Shown: piece after piece, positions 53,426-64,000 of the stretch
How the letters are laid out: each line of letters starts with the position of its first letter
Numbering within the stretch: position 1 is the first letter of the stretch
Source: Lepidodermella squamata
Lineage: Eukaryota > Gastrotricha
Direction: 5' to 3'
Assembly: GCA_047495785.1 (NCBI GenBank)
Contig: JBLDXI010000042.1
Location: forward strand, 1-64,000
Length of the DNA: 64,000 bases
Translations under genes and position numbers: made by a program
Notes under the pieces: model-generated
What the model saw: the letters and a program-made list of their open reading frames with translations, nothing else
Database searches by the model: none
What the model was told of the DNA's origin: nothing

Positions 53426-53870
53426 TTTTCGTAAATTAATAGTGGAAAAAATATTATTTTACTGTTTTACGATCATTTCTTAGCGCACGTGCTGTTGAAA
53501 TAGTGAATAGACTTATTTTTTGATCAATAAATATTAATGAATGAAAGAATGCTCGTAAAATTGCGCTGGATAAAATTGATTCCGATTTTGCGATTTTCTA
53601 TAACCCTAATTAATTTTAAAATATCAGTAAAAATAAGGAATAAAGGTGTAGAAAATTTCTTTATTGTCTTCAGGAATTTCATGAGCCAGATATATGTCGG
53701 ATATTAATCTAGCGGCGATGTCACACTTCAGACTTTCTTTTGGAGGCGATGGAATAACGACCGGAAGCGTAGTTTATATGAGAGAAGAACAATGCCTGTG
53801 ACAGCCACGGCAACAGCTTATACACGTGGCTGGCAAAACAAAACACGTTTATTTAACTCGGCATTTATGA

Positions 53871-55488
53871 ATGAATTTAAAGCGAATAACATCTCGCTTT
53901 ATTCTCATACTATCTATTGTGCTCAACATTTTACTATTGCTAGCATTTATTCAACCGAGTCGAAAATTTAAAATATACTCGAATAATGGCAGCAATTTCA
54001 CGAATTTTACTACAACCGGAATCGATTGGATCGACAAATTTCTTCGAGCCAGTCCGAAAGATTCTTTAAGAATTTTAATGCCGGAAAATAGGACAAATGT
54101 TGGCTTGGCAGCGGACGAAAAATGCGGCCTCGTTACTGGTAATCGAATCATCCTGACCTTTGGCTCGCACGGTCCTTACCTGGACCAGGCCGAGACTCAT
54201 TGCGCAAAAGCTGTCGGAATTCGAGGCATCGATGCTTGTATTGTGGCGAATTCAAAAATCATGGATGAGAGCTTCCGGTCTCGAAATCAGGAGAAAATAC
54301 TGAGCGCAAAACGAGGGGCTGGTTATTGGCTGTGGAAGCCGTATTTAATTTTCAAGTTTTTGGTCGAACTGCCCGAGGAAGATCAACTTTTGTACATGGA
54401 TGGCGACAAAATGCTAGTCAGAAATTTGGAAGAATTCGCCTGTCTTCAAGTAAGTAAAATTCAAGTTTTGGGGGCATTTTACTGCCCTGTTACCGGGGCC
54501 GAATTTACGGTGAGCGAAACCTTATTTGCGGCAGCGGAACCAAACTTGAAATGTTCTATATCACTGATATCACTTGTCGGTTATTTCTTGTGGGTCAAAT
54601 ATTTATCACAATAATTCTACAAGAATACCTCCCGTATATTCAGCGTAACATTCTGAGCGTAAGACAGATTGAATAAATCACTCATGCTTCGACTAAAATT
54701 CGCAGAATTATTCACCAATTAAATATTGGTAGATTTCGACTTTGGTTCCGCAATTTGTACATTTTCTTCCACTACACATTTTTGGTTCCGCTACTGTAAA
54801 TATGCTTCCGCTGAAAAATCTTTCGATTTTCAAGAATTCGGAAGGCTACAATTCGCCTTCGCCTTTGGAAACCAAACAACCAAACAAATACAGAAAAATG
54901 TTAAATTCGTATAATTTATTCTTAATATTATGAATTATTTTTTCCAAAATAAATTGTCTCATTAATGAATTTTGTATATTCAAATTTTCATAGGCTGAGT
55001 TGAGGCAGCCTGTTGTACTATTTTACCAAGAATACATCGATCAGTTATGGACGAAGGCTGATGCGTATTTCCTGATGAACGTTGAAACTCTACTACCCAG
55101 AATTGCCGAAACAATGCAGGTCTACGGCGCGTATTTAATGCTTCGTAAATCGCAGGAGTCTCTTCGATTCATCTCAGAATGGCTGGCCTACGCCCAGGAT
55201 GAGCGACTCATCGACGATCTGCCTAGCTTCACGCGGCAGGAATTGCCTGGCTTTGTCGAGCATCGCCATGATCAATCGATCCTCAGCCTGCTGTCGAAAA
55301 AGTGGAACCTCACAACATGGCCGAGTCCTGAAGCGATTTATTTTGATGAAATTCCGCACGATAAGGATAGAAACGGAGCTGTAGTGACAAGCTACAACCC
55401 GCTTGATGTTGCGAAGTTGAAAACTTCAGGATTCACTGTTCCGACCGAAGGACAGCTTATCCGACAGGGTCAGATGATAAGAATTTGA
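53871..55488 (+). CDS. Type II membrane glycosyltransferase-like protein
   Basis: Exon 1 (53871-54449) and exon 2 (54994-55488) join in phase 0 to give 357 residues. An N-terminal anchor (FILILSIVLNILLLLAFI) is followed by a stem, then the fold core: IILTFGSHGPYLDQAE, RGAGYWLWKPYLI and LLYMDGDKML, where D-G-D fits a GT-A type metal-binding motif. The C-terminal part has TKADAYFLMN, FISEWLAYAQDERLIDD and EHRHDQSILSLLSKKW, a string typical of a widespread family of small glycosyltransferase-like proteins. The 544-base intron is long for this window, and its first part stays open for about 50 codons, so alternative splicing or a missed exon is possible. Substrate is unknown. It is transcribed divergently from the sulfotransferase, with a 0.45 kb gap. 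Confidence 0.75.
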
Positions 55489-55669
55489 AAGAAGTCGCAA
55501 ACTTAGCCAAATTCAGATCGTTTATTCCAAAATTTCTGCCATCATTGAAATTTTATCATTTCGTTGAAATCGCATCTTTGATCGAATAAATATATTTGCA
55601 GATAATCGCAAATTCGAATCATCACATCATCAGTTCATAGTCCGTTATGCTATTCTGTCTGTGCAGACA

Positions 55670-56162
55670 TCAGAACGTCTCACAGGTAATACTGTTCGTA
55701 ACTGAATTGTAGCAACCCGCTCCTTCCAGCTTGCAGATAGAAGCCGTTGAATCGAAGTAGAAAACGGCACAGTGAAGTTGGGCGGGGTAACTGAACCAAT
55801 CTTCCTCGACAACGGTGTACAGCGTTCCATCCCACCACGCCGCGCCATTTCCAAAGTTAGACATTCCCACCCATGAGCGAGTAACGCTTTTGTCAACGCT
55901 CAGCTGCCTCGCTTTAGCCATGTCGGCACTTGTTTTCGGCATCGAAATACGACCATTATTATTAGAACATAATGGAATAGCCATTGTTATCATCATTGGC
56001 ACTTCACCTTGCGCAATGAAGAACTGCTTGGAGGTATTCAGACAGGTTGATGAGCTGAGGAACACAGTCTTAGGTGGAAAGCGATTAGCTGTTATCGAGC
56101 AACCCCCGGTGTTACTCAACTGGCAGTTGACGGATCCATCGGCCTCTTCGCAACGGTGATAA
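55670..56162 (-). pseudogene. Orphan terminal exon: 4-Cys module plus CTLD
   Basis: A single exon encodes a last-type module (HRCEEADGSVNCQ) and a complete CTLD (RSWVGMSNFG, WWDGTLYTV, HCAVFYF, SITCETF and stop). A normal splice acceptor (TTATTTTTGCAG) precedes it. No module exons are found upstream (56163-56990 is repeat and AT-rich DNA), so the rest of the gene has been lost. The CTLD itself is undamaged. Confidence 0.75.
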
Positions 56163-56384
56163 CTGCAAAAATAAGGATCTTATCAATGTTGGAAACATTT
56201 TTCATATAATTAAAAAAAGGATGCAAAAGGGTTGCTGTTTGTCCTTACAGGGCTCGAAGGTAGGGGCTCGAAGCCTTAAACCCAAGGGGGACTCTTATGT
56301 TTTCATTTCCTGCCCCTTGGGAAACTTGAGCGATGTAAGGGGGACCCTTTCGGTGAAATTCCCATCTTCTACACTGGTTTAAAT

Positions 56385-56640
56385 GAAAAACGGGGTTCCG
56401 AAACCGCAGTCAATTTTTTTGGGGTTTTGGGGAAGTGCAAGGGCCCAAAAAACGAACTTTGTAAACACCTAAGACTCGAACTACCCTAACCCTAAACCTA
56501 ACCCGAACACTGACCCGAACCCTAATCCCTATACCCAATTCCAAGTCATCTTTTGGCTGAAAAACACGATTTTATGAAAAGATTATGTATGAAAGGTAAT
56601 TTTGTCATACATAAATATGTATGAACCCTGAGCAGCAAGT
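56385..56640. repeat. Second copy of dispersed repeat with telomere-like tract
   Basis: Same order of blocks as 17380-17640: AAAACGGGGTTCCGAAA, AAGGGCCCAAAAAACGA, a degenerate CCCTAAACCTAACCCGAA tract and TTTTGGCTGAAAAACA. It ends with the palindrome CATACATAAATATGTATG at about 56609-56626, which also appears near 17268 beside the first copy but in the opposite context. Confidence 0.7.
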
Positions 56641-56990
56641 GCACGTTTTTTGCGAAATACTGCGAAGTTCCAGTTAAAATTGCCAGAAACTGGCAAGTTC
56701 AGCCCAGTGCATGCATTTGCGCCACGTTAACTGGAATTGGCAGAAAATACTGGGTTTGGATCACGGAATACTAGACTGTGTCAAAAAACTTTGCAACTTT
56801 TGCCAGTGGAAAATAAAATAGAAAGTAACTGGACAGTTTTTATTGAGCTTTTAGTCGATTCACGCAGTTTTGAAAATTACTGCGAGTTTACAGTATTAAG
56901 TTACTCACAAGTCACAAGTTCACAAGACTACGCGAAAAAGTTGATTTCACTCATTTTTCGGAGTCTAGTTTTTCGAAGAAATTCACAAAG

Positions 56991-59516
56991 TTAAAACACC
57001 GACTGAATACTATTGTCATAATTGAGTGGAATAAAAGTCAATTGAGAGACATTTTTCTCGGCACTCCAACGCGCTACGCCTTTATTAAAGTTGGGGAAAT
57101 TTGATCCTCGGATGACGAAGAATTCGGACGGGTGTGGCTGGCGTATATATACGTTAAAATATCGGCGATCAGTAGCATAGGTGCGTCCGCCAAAAAATAA
57201 GCTTGATTCGTACTCGAAAATGCGTTCGATGAAAAACAGGCTATCGTCTGAAAATTTGATAATATAGTCACACCTTCGAGAAGATGGAATGGATTGCCGC
57301 GCTTCGATTGTCAACTTTTTGTGATGTTTTTCGCAAGACAAGAAAAATTGAGCCTGGCTTTGAGTGCTTGATAGGACATCAATCTTGGCCAAAGCTTCTA
57401 CTTCTCTGCAATTAGAAAATGAAAAAGAAAATGAATAAATCGACTTTAATTAGACCGGTTATATGATTCGATAAGCATATACAATAAAATGGATTCTAAT
57501 CCAACTTGGCCTAGTAACATCCGATTTTGAAGTGGCTAATATAATATGGATAGCATTGAAGGTGTCAAACCTAACTGCGAGAGACGAATTTCGAGAGCCC
57601 CAGCGAGAGCAAAACCAGCCATCAATAGTAATTGGTTGCTTTCTTCTTTTCAGCTTCTTGATCAACGAAGCAGATAGCTGCACACATGCATTGAGCCCTT
57701 CAGGTAGAATGTTGCCCACGGCTAGAATGCGTCCGAATGAATCGACGATCTGTTTTGAAATCGCCTGTATCATGTTATCATCAAAAAGATGAGTTTTTGA
57801 ATACGAAATTTAACAAACTTGTGACCCGTGAGCATATTTCTTGAAGACACCATTCAAATGCTCGAAAGCATAGAGGTCTGACGCCCACAAAGGCCCAGCT
57901 GCTTCGCAATCGTCAGCTAAATGAAGCATGCCATGAACAACAGAAACCATGTGACGGATCCCGTAAAGTCTCTCCCAGTCGGAAACAAAAAGCCTCAAAT
58001 TACGGCGGCAATCTTCAATAAAAGGTACCGCATTTTTACTCGAAAGAAGCATAATGCATTCTCGGAAGCTCATCATGTGATAGAAGCTCTCCCAATTCAG
58101 AAAAGCCGATAAAACAAGAGGAAGAAGGTAATACAGCCATGCGCGGAAGTCATTAGCTTTGAAGTAACTCAGCTGGTCAGGATTCCGCGGAAATCGTCGA
58201 ATTTCAGCCGGATAAACAACCTTCTTTAAAGATGAGTCGATTTGAGAAATTTTGGGTACAATGCTGAAGCGGCTCTGCTTTTGAGTCTTCGTGAAGATAA
58301 TAGTAGTGAAGTAGCGTTTTACTACACCGAGATCGGCAGAATGCATGCGATCAATGAGGACATCCGATATAGGATTGAAGGAGCTAAGGCAAAGAAACAC
58401 GCAAACGCCGATAATTCCTTGTTGAACGCATTGCATCTCAAATGCATCCTTTGCGCATCGAATGAAATCTTCCCTAACTCTGACTGTCATACTTTCCTCG
58501 AAGCGATAAACGAAATGTTTCTTTTTATTGACAAGTACCGTAGCTCCGCTCTGATCGCATTTATGGCAAGCGTTAAAGCCATTGAATTGTTTCATGGCCA
58601 AAATAGGAGCACGAGCGATCGTATCGACACATATAGGAAATAAGAAAAGTTTTGAAAAATACTGGATATTTTCATGATCAGTCCACGGTACGCCATGATT
58701 CTCATATGGTACAATCTCTTTCAGGATAGGGAATAGAAACTCTTTCATGGACCTGGGCTTGGAAGGGCCGCCCCAAATTCCACAAAAAATCGGATTACAA
58801 GCGCGCAATATATAAGGCAACTCGTTTAATAAGGCATAAACAGGCCATAGAGAGAAATTGGACGATTCGAAAAATGGGACACCATCAGTGCTGAACGACA
58901 ATGATAAGCTATCTGATAGCCCGAAGCTTTCGGCCAATTCTTGATACCTCTTGCCGGAATAAATATCACCCTGTAAACCGGCAAGTGTTCCATTCTGTCG
59001 CTGCTGAAGATTGATAGACACTATTTTAGCCAGTTTTCGATTTGAGAGAATGCGCTGTAGCTGATCGACTATACTGAGAGTAAAAAATTTTCCACCTTCA
59101 TGTTCAACAACTTCGACGTCGGATTCAAATTTCTTTTCAAATGTTCGAATATCTCTTGGGAGATTTGAATCGGGTTTGAAATTATTCCACAAGGCTAAGA
59201 GCTCGCTTTTTTTATTTTTCGGCAGACCAGCTGACATCGAAAATAGTTCCAGAGCGACAGCTTCTTCGTCGAAAGCTTCCCGAATTTCATCGTAGCTTTC
59301 GAGTTCGGATGAGAAGTATTGATCTGGTATTTGATTTAACCAAGGATTTACCACGGTTGGGTTAATGTTTTCTATAGTTTGAGGTGTCTTCGCCTTTTTA
59401 GTGACACCCAACGTCCAGCCAAGATAAGGCCCTCGACGTTTATCAGCTTTGACTGTTGGTAGCATACACGCCGCAACAAGAAGAAAGATCAGCTCGAAAA
59501 TAGTGACAATTGCCAT
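56991..59516 (-). CDS. tnp2-type transposase-like protein, intact and intron-containing
   Basis: Three exons (57819-59516, 57571-57764 and 56991-57405) join in frame to about 768 residues. Diagnostic segments of the plant-CACTA tnp2-like superfamily found in many animals include SLSFSTDGVPFFESSNFSLW, FCGIWGGPSKPRSM, FNACHKCDQSG, DRMHSADLGVVKRY, FRAWLYYLLPLVLSAFLNW and FEHLNGVFKKYAHG. The C-terminal exon has a less conserved fold (SDDSLFFIERIFEYE). No stop or frameshift is seen, and two introns have sensible boundaries. Unusually, the first 25 residues (MAIVTIFELIFLLVAACMLP) resemble a signal peptide. I found no terminal inverted repeats around it. It may be a live element or a domesticated gene. 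Confidence 0.8.
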
Positions 59517-61519
59517 AAAAAGACAACCAAGTATTATTGAAAATTTCTAGAATATAGGAATTGATCAAGTTGATCAAATTTTGAAATTGAAACTTGATAT
59601 AAAATCCAGCGTTTCGATCGCGATTCATGATCCCTGAAACCTGGTCCAGTTCAGCTAATAGCTAACACAGGTCTATAAACAACCGAGGCAAATTCGCCAA
59701 ATTTTAAATCTATCAAAATGCCAGCGTCCGCTCGGATTTTTGCCAAATTTCATGAAACTTATGAACTTATGAAATTTCATGAAGAATAGTAATTTGAATG
59801 ATGGGGAATTTTACATTTTTACTTAGATTGTCTAGATTCGACGAATGCCTGAAACATTTAATCTTGTGGCGAATGGCCTTGGCCCGTTGATTAGGCGAAA
59901 AGCCGAAAAATCTTTTAAATTATCATCTCGCTCAAAATGTATAGCACATTTTTCGCGTATTCGAATGTAATATCTACTTGATTTCACCTTAAGGCAGAAT
60001 GTTCTAAAAAAATGCTAACTTTTCTTTCAACGAAAAAACCATTCATATAATAAAGTTGCCGAGTCTTGCAAATTTCTAATGGTGGCATTATTTCATATAA
60101 AATTTTCGAGGTAGTAAAGGCTCAAGGGAACTCCAGGTGGTAAAAATAAATTTAACAATATAATACGGTATATTTAGGAAAATATGATAAAATTCGCAAC
60201 GTAAAAAATAATTCTAAAAAATATTTCGCAACGTAAAGGCTACTGGTTACTCGAAATGGCATAATTTTTACAATTTTGAAAAATACACAGAAATGCATTC
60301 CATTTTTTACGTAAGTTTCACGTAAGTTTAAAGTAATTATTTACTAAAGTAAAAGTAAAATAAAACGGTTTGGATTATTTTCTGCATGCTAATCTCCGCT
60401 GTGACGTTTTTCCGCCGTAGATTTTCGGCCAATTTAATCACCTCCTGCTGCGTCCCTGAAATTTCTACCGTAAAATTTCACGTGATAAGAATCCGGTTTC
60501 ATTACGCCGACATAGCTGGGACGATACAACGCCGAAGGGACTACGGCCCAACTGCATCTTAAAAATTCATGAAAAATACGGCAAGGATCGATCGACGAAA
60601 ACTTGAATTGAATTTACCTAACCATTGACTCCATATTTTGATGAATTATTTTTCTAAGATTTTTATAACGACCATGATGAAATAAAAATGCTGAAAGCCA
60701 TAAACTGATAATCGAGGTGCATCGCTGAGAATAGTCAAAAAGTATAGAAAAATCGCAAAAAACTAATTCAATGCTGAAATTCGACGAACTGTATGAACAT
60801 TCATGGCCGTCGATTAACAGGTTTCCAGCTTAAATCACCTCATCTTCAGGAACCGGGCATATGCCTCCACCCTCCACTGCATTTTCGCTTAAATTTTTCA
60901 ATCATGCTGTGAACGCTGCCAGATCGGCTTTGTTTCTGAACCCATCGCCGCTCCTCCTGTCAACAGTTATTAGGCCTTATGGGATATTTAGAATAAATTC
61001 AGAAAATTCGGCAGCCAATTAAATTAATTTTGACTAAATCATTAACCTTGAACCGGTGGTGCTAATTTTGCCGAAAATAACCTATCCTCAAAACCAAGAG
61101 TTGAGCATAATTCGAGTGATAAGAGTGATAAGAAAAAATGAAATTATCGGAGAAAAAAAGTCGATTCAGCTGCTCAAGCGAATAGAATGATTTTTCTACA
61201 TTTTTTAATTCACAGCAAACTCACGTTTATTCAGCGCTGAAATAGGTACGAGGCGCGGGAAGCCGTGATAAATGTTGATAAAATATGGAGGCGCAAGAAA
61301 ACAGGAACAGTGTTACCTGATTGATGATGAAAATTTCAAGAATTATGCAAAAATAATGTCAAGCATTGAGAGTTGCGTTGTTTTTCGCCCTTGATTATTG
61401 CGTAATTTTTGGATTAGTATTTAAAACAGCTGCTGTGTGCAGAAATAATTTTCAAATACACAATTTTTCGAATTATTCTTTGGCATTTTTTCGAGGACTT
61501 TTTGCGGTTTTTTTTCGCA
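59517..61519. other. 2 kb gap, nothing recognised
   Basis: AT-rich DNA between divergently placed genes. I found no coding exon, RNA gene or repeat family member. It may contain the promoters of both flanking genes. Confidence 0.45.
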
Positions 61520-63976
61520 ATGAAGCAGGTTCAACAACAGCAACGACGAAAGCAGCAGCCGCCTAATCAGCAACCGCCAAATCAGCAATCGACCAATCAG
61601 CAATCGACCAATCAGCAACCGTCAAATCAGCAACCTAAACAGAATCTGTCAGCAACAAAATCTGTTAATACAAAACCGTCTGGCGCGTCGTCGTCTAGCT
61701 CAGCGCCAAGCAGCTCAGCTTCAACATCAGCCGCCGGGCGGCCAGCTGGGCATTCACTGGAAGTACCCTCTACTTCGGCCGTTTCAACCCCTGCAACACG
61801 CAAAACGGCACCTGTTGATTCGGCAACGAAGTCACACCCCGCATCAAAACCTAGGGCAAGTCAACCTAAGGCCGCGTAAGCCATTTTATCTATTTTTCTC
61901 GGTAATTTTGAAATTGCGAATTTTCCAGGCCTCCAACCATTCCATCTAGCAAACATGTAAATTTCGGTATATTATTAACTAATACACAATTTTTGAAACA
62001 ATTATTGCAGATCGATGCCGCTATTTTGGTCAAAGCCGGAGCTAACGTAACCCTGGATGCCGCTGCAAGCTCCCTTGTAAATCAAATGCAAGGTTTGCCG
62101 GGAAAGGTGATTTTTTAATTAAATTCTCAAGTATTATATAAATGATGTGATTTTTGAAGGCTGTTAAACGACCACCACCTGAGGAGGTAAGATTTTTTCG
62201 AAAAATTTATTTTTTGTTTTAATTATGTATTATGTTGCCTAGACCTGGAATGAGTTCGCCGAAGAATTTTTTCGTCGCGCTGATAAATCCATGAAGCGAA
62301 TTGGTGACGACATGATTGGAACTGTCAGCCTTCAAATCGAAGACATGCTAGGGCATTTTAGCATTCACCTTGACGAAATTATGGAACGTAAATTGCACAA
62401 ATATCGCGTAAATGAATCGTTGTATTTTTGGAATTCTCACTATATTCTATTTTTAGGACATTATTGACCCGCCTCTCGCGAGCCCGCCGGTAATGCTCCA
62501 AAAGCCTAGCATCAGCTGTAATAACGGTAAATTGTGAAATCGTTCTGCTGAATAGGTGCTTTCAATCAATTTTTTTATTTTAGACTTTTCGCATGAGGGG
62601 GAGGACTCGGCTGGATCGGCAGATGAAGACCATGGAATCGATGACACAGGCGACAATGACGCCGGTAATGGGGCTGAAAGGCAAAACTATGACAGTGGCA
62701 ATGCAAATGATGAAGAAGTCGAAGTTGAGCAAGAAGGCGTCGAGTCGATTATTGGCTCGGGCGAAGAAAGTGTGGATGGCGATGACGCAAATGGCGACGA
62801 CGCGAATGCCGGCGTTGCGAATGGCGACGAGGCGAATGCCGGCGACGCGAATGGCGGCGATGCGAATGGCGGCGATGCAAATGGCGGCGATGCAAATGGC
62901 GACGAGGCGAATGGCGGCGATGCGAATGGCGGCGATGCGAATGGCGACGAGGCGAATGGCGACGAGGCGAATGCCGGCGGGGCGGTCGAAGTGGCTGAAT
63001 CGGGTTCCAAAGGCCGCGCAAAAATCTATGGAACGGATGCGGTTTGTTGGAATTTTATCCCTATCTAAATTTTCAACAAATTAGCTTTTAAACGAATCGA
63101 AATAATTAGAAATTTTGAAATTTTTCAGGTTATTAGGAATATGAAAAATTATTTTGAGGAATTTTCAAATTGAAATTGATTGCTCGAATTGAATTTTAAA
63201 TTGACTCTTTATTTTATTGATTTTTTTAGTATTTGAGAATTTTCTAAGAAATTTTGAATTTATTTTTGGGTAATATTGTATCTAAGTAAACAAAATGGCA
63301 AATCATAAAAATTAATAATTAAAAATTACATCCAATTTTGATAAAAATTTTGTGTAATTTTTGATTATTAATTTTTATGATTTGAAATTTTATGATATTT
63401 TGATAAAATTTTGATAAAAATTCTGTATTGAGGCATAAAAATTCCAAATTGCATTCAATGATTTGTGATTTTTTCTGTTTAAATTTTTTTTAAAATTTAT
63501 CCCAATTTTCGACATATAATAATGGCGTTATGCATTTTCAGTACATTTTTGCTGCTAATCAAACGGCTGACAAGCAGCTTGAAATAGTGAAAGCGCTGGC
63601 TAGCCGGAAAATTGAGGAGTTGTCTTCAAAAAGCCCTCATGCCCAAATTGCGCCGGGGCGGATTCTCTCAGCTATCATGTTTGCCACGCATTCGAAGGCG
63701 GCCATGTCGGTTTTGCATTTTTTTGATAAAAACCTTGATATATGTGTTCTTTTCAGTATGAAAGCTCTGGGGATACCGGGTGGATTTGAAGCGTCGTTTG
63801 GTAAAGCCAAATTTCATTTAATTAAAGGTCAATATTATGAATATAATAATTTCTTGATAACATATATTTACATTTCAGTTGCTTTAAAAGAGACGTCGCA
63901 ACGAGACGAAAAGGTGGTTATCAAGGCGATGCAGGATTTTATTACAAACACTCGAGCGAAAATTGCATACTTATAA
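61520..63976 (+). CDS. Nine-exon protein: Q-rich start, acidic repeat, unknown function
   Basis: Exons 61520-61875, 61930-61956, 62011-62106, 62160-62186, 62243-62407, 62457-62526, 62584-63041, 63542-63827 and 63879-63976 join with consistent phases. The N-terminus is low complexity (NQQPPNQQSTNQQ, then a Ser/Ala/Thr-rich stretch). Middle exons form probable helices (EFAEEFFRRADKSMKRIGDD, SLQIEDMLGHFSIHLDEIME). The seventh exon carries about 18 copies of a five-residue acidic unit (GDANG, GDEAN) and a GEDSAGSADEDHGIDD run. The C-terminal helical part (IVKALASRKIEELSSK) ends at TAA 63974-63976. There is no signal peptide, so it is probably nuclear or cytoplasmic. I do not recognise the family. 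The segment near 63710-63760 might instead be an intron. Confidence 0.7.
62781..62985 (+). repeat. In-frame 15-base coding repeat (acidic)
   Basis: About 14 tandem copies of GCGAATGGCGGCGAT-like units within one exon encode repeated A-N-G-G/D-D/E. Copies differ by single bases (GGCGGCGAT, GGCGACGAG). Both strands stay open here only because the repeat length is a multiple of three. Confidence 0.85.
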
Positions 63977-64000
63977 CTGCGCTATAATGACTTTGCGCGA

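Noticed and set aside
53951-54151. Antisense ORF within the glycosyltransferase-like gene
   Set aside because: Shadow of the plus-strand coding exon.
62687-63010. Antisense proline/serine-rich ORF opposite the acidic repeat
   Set aside because: A by-product of a 15-base coding repeat, which keeps all frames open. The plus-strand exon has splice sites and a coherent gene around it.
1-64000. CRISPR array, prophage or bacterial operon
   Set aside because: No regularly spaced identical repeats. Spliced genes and animal domains rule out a prokaryotic source.

Overview
This window looks like nuclear DNA of a small invertebrate, most likely a nematode or a similarly compact metazoan. The evidence is that genes are split by many short introns (often 45-60 bases), exon phases can be followed from end to end, signal peptides are eukaryotic, and the protein families present (C-type lectin domains, EGF, Kunitz-like, PAN/apple, type II membrane sulfotransferase, non-LTR retrotransposon, tnp2-type transposase) are animal families. 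I see no bacterial, plasmid or CRISPR features. The species assignment is an inference.

The dominant content (about 5.4-56.2 kb) is a cluster of secreted lectin-type genes. Six large genes or gene remnants on the minus strand (15.8-20.3, 21.7-24.5, 25.5-29.7, 31.6-33.2, 41.5-45.6 and 46.9-50.8 kb) share one design: a signal peptide, then tandem modules of about 45 residues with four cysteines each, and in the complete copies a C-terminal C-type lectin domain (CTLD). The modules come in three alternating types (A-B-C, A-B-C, A-B-C, A-CTLD). A plus-strand relative (37.1-39.1 kb) has six modules plus a CTLD. A more distant relative (5.4-9.6 kb) has four modules, three EGF domains and four CTLDs. 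An isolated CTLD exon lies at 55.7 kb. I do not recognise the four-cysteine module as a named domain, and I treat it as the main discovery candidate.

A second gene family, a fucosyltransferase-like type II membrane glycosyltransferase, occurs four times (0.06-2.4, 14.9, 20.8-21.5 and 39.6-41.2 kb). Each copy lies directly or nearly directly downstream of a lectin gene on the same strand, and each is broken in a different way. The simplest reading is an ancestral lectin-plus-glycosyltransferase cassette that was duplicated and then lost its enzyme half repeatedly. A sulfotransferase (52.1-53.4 kb) and another glycosyltransferase-like gene (53.9-55.5 kb) lie nearby, so the region mixes glycan-binding and glycan-modifying genes.

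Mobile DNA is abundant: a two-ORF LINE (10.0-14.4 kb), an element with 282-base inverted repeats that carries LINE fragments (3.3-5.2 kb), a hAT-like MITE family with 8-base target duplications, a Mutator-like foldback element, a pogo/Tigger-like element with TA duplication, a foldback structure with a tRNA-Gly-like pseudogene, and interstitial telomere-like CCCTAA tracts. Several sit in the intron just before the CTLD exon. The right end holds an intact, intron-containing tnp2-like transposase gene (57.0-59.5 kb, minus) and a nine-exon gene with a Q-rich start and an acidic repeat (61.5-64.0 kb, plus) that I could not identify.
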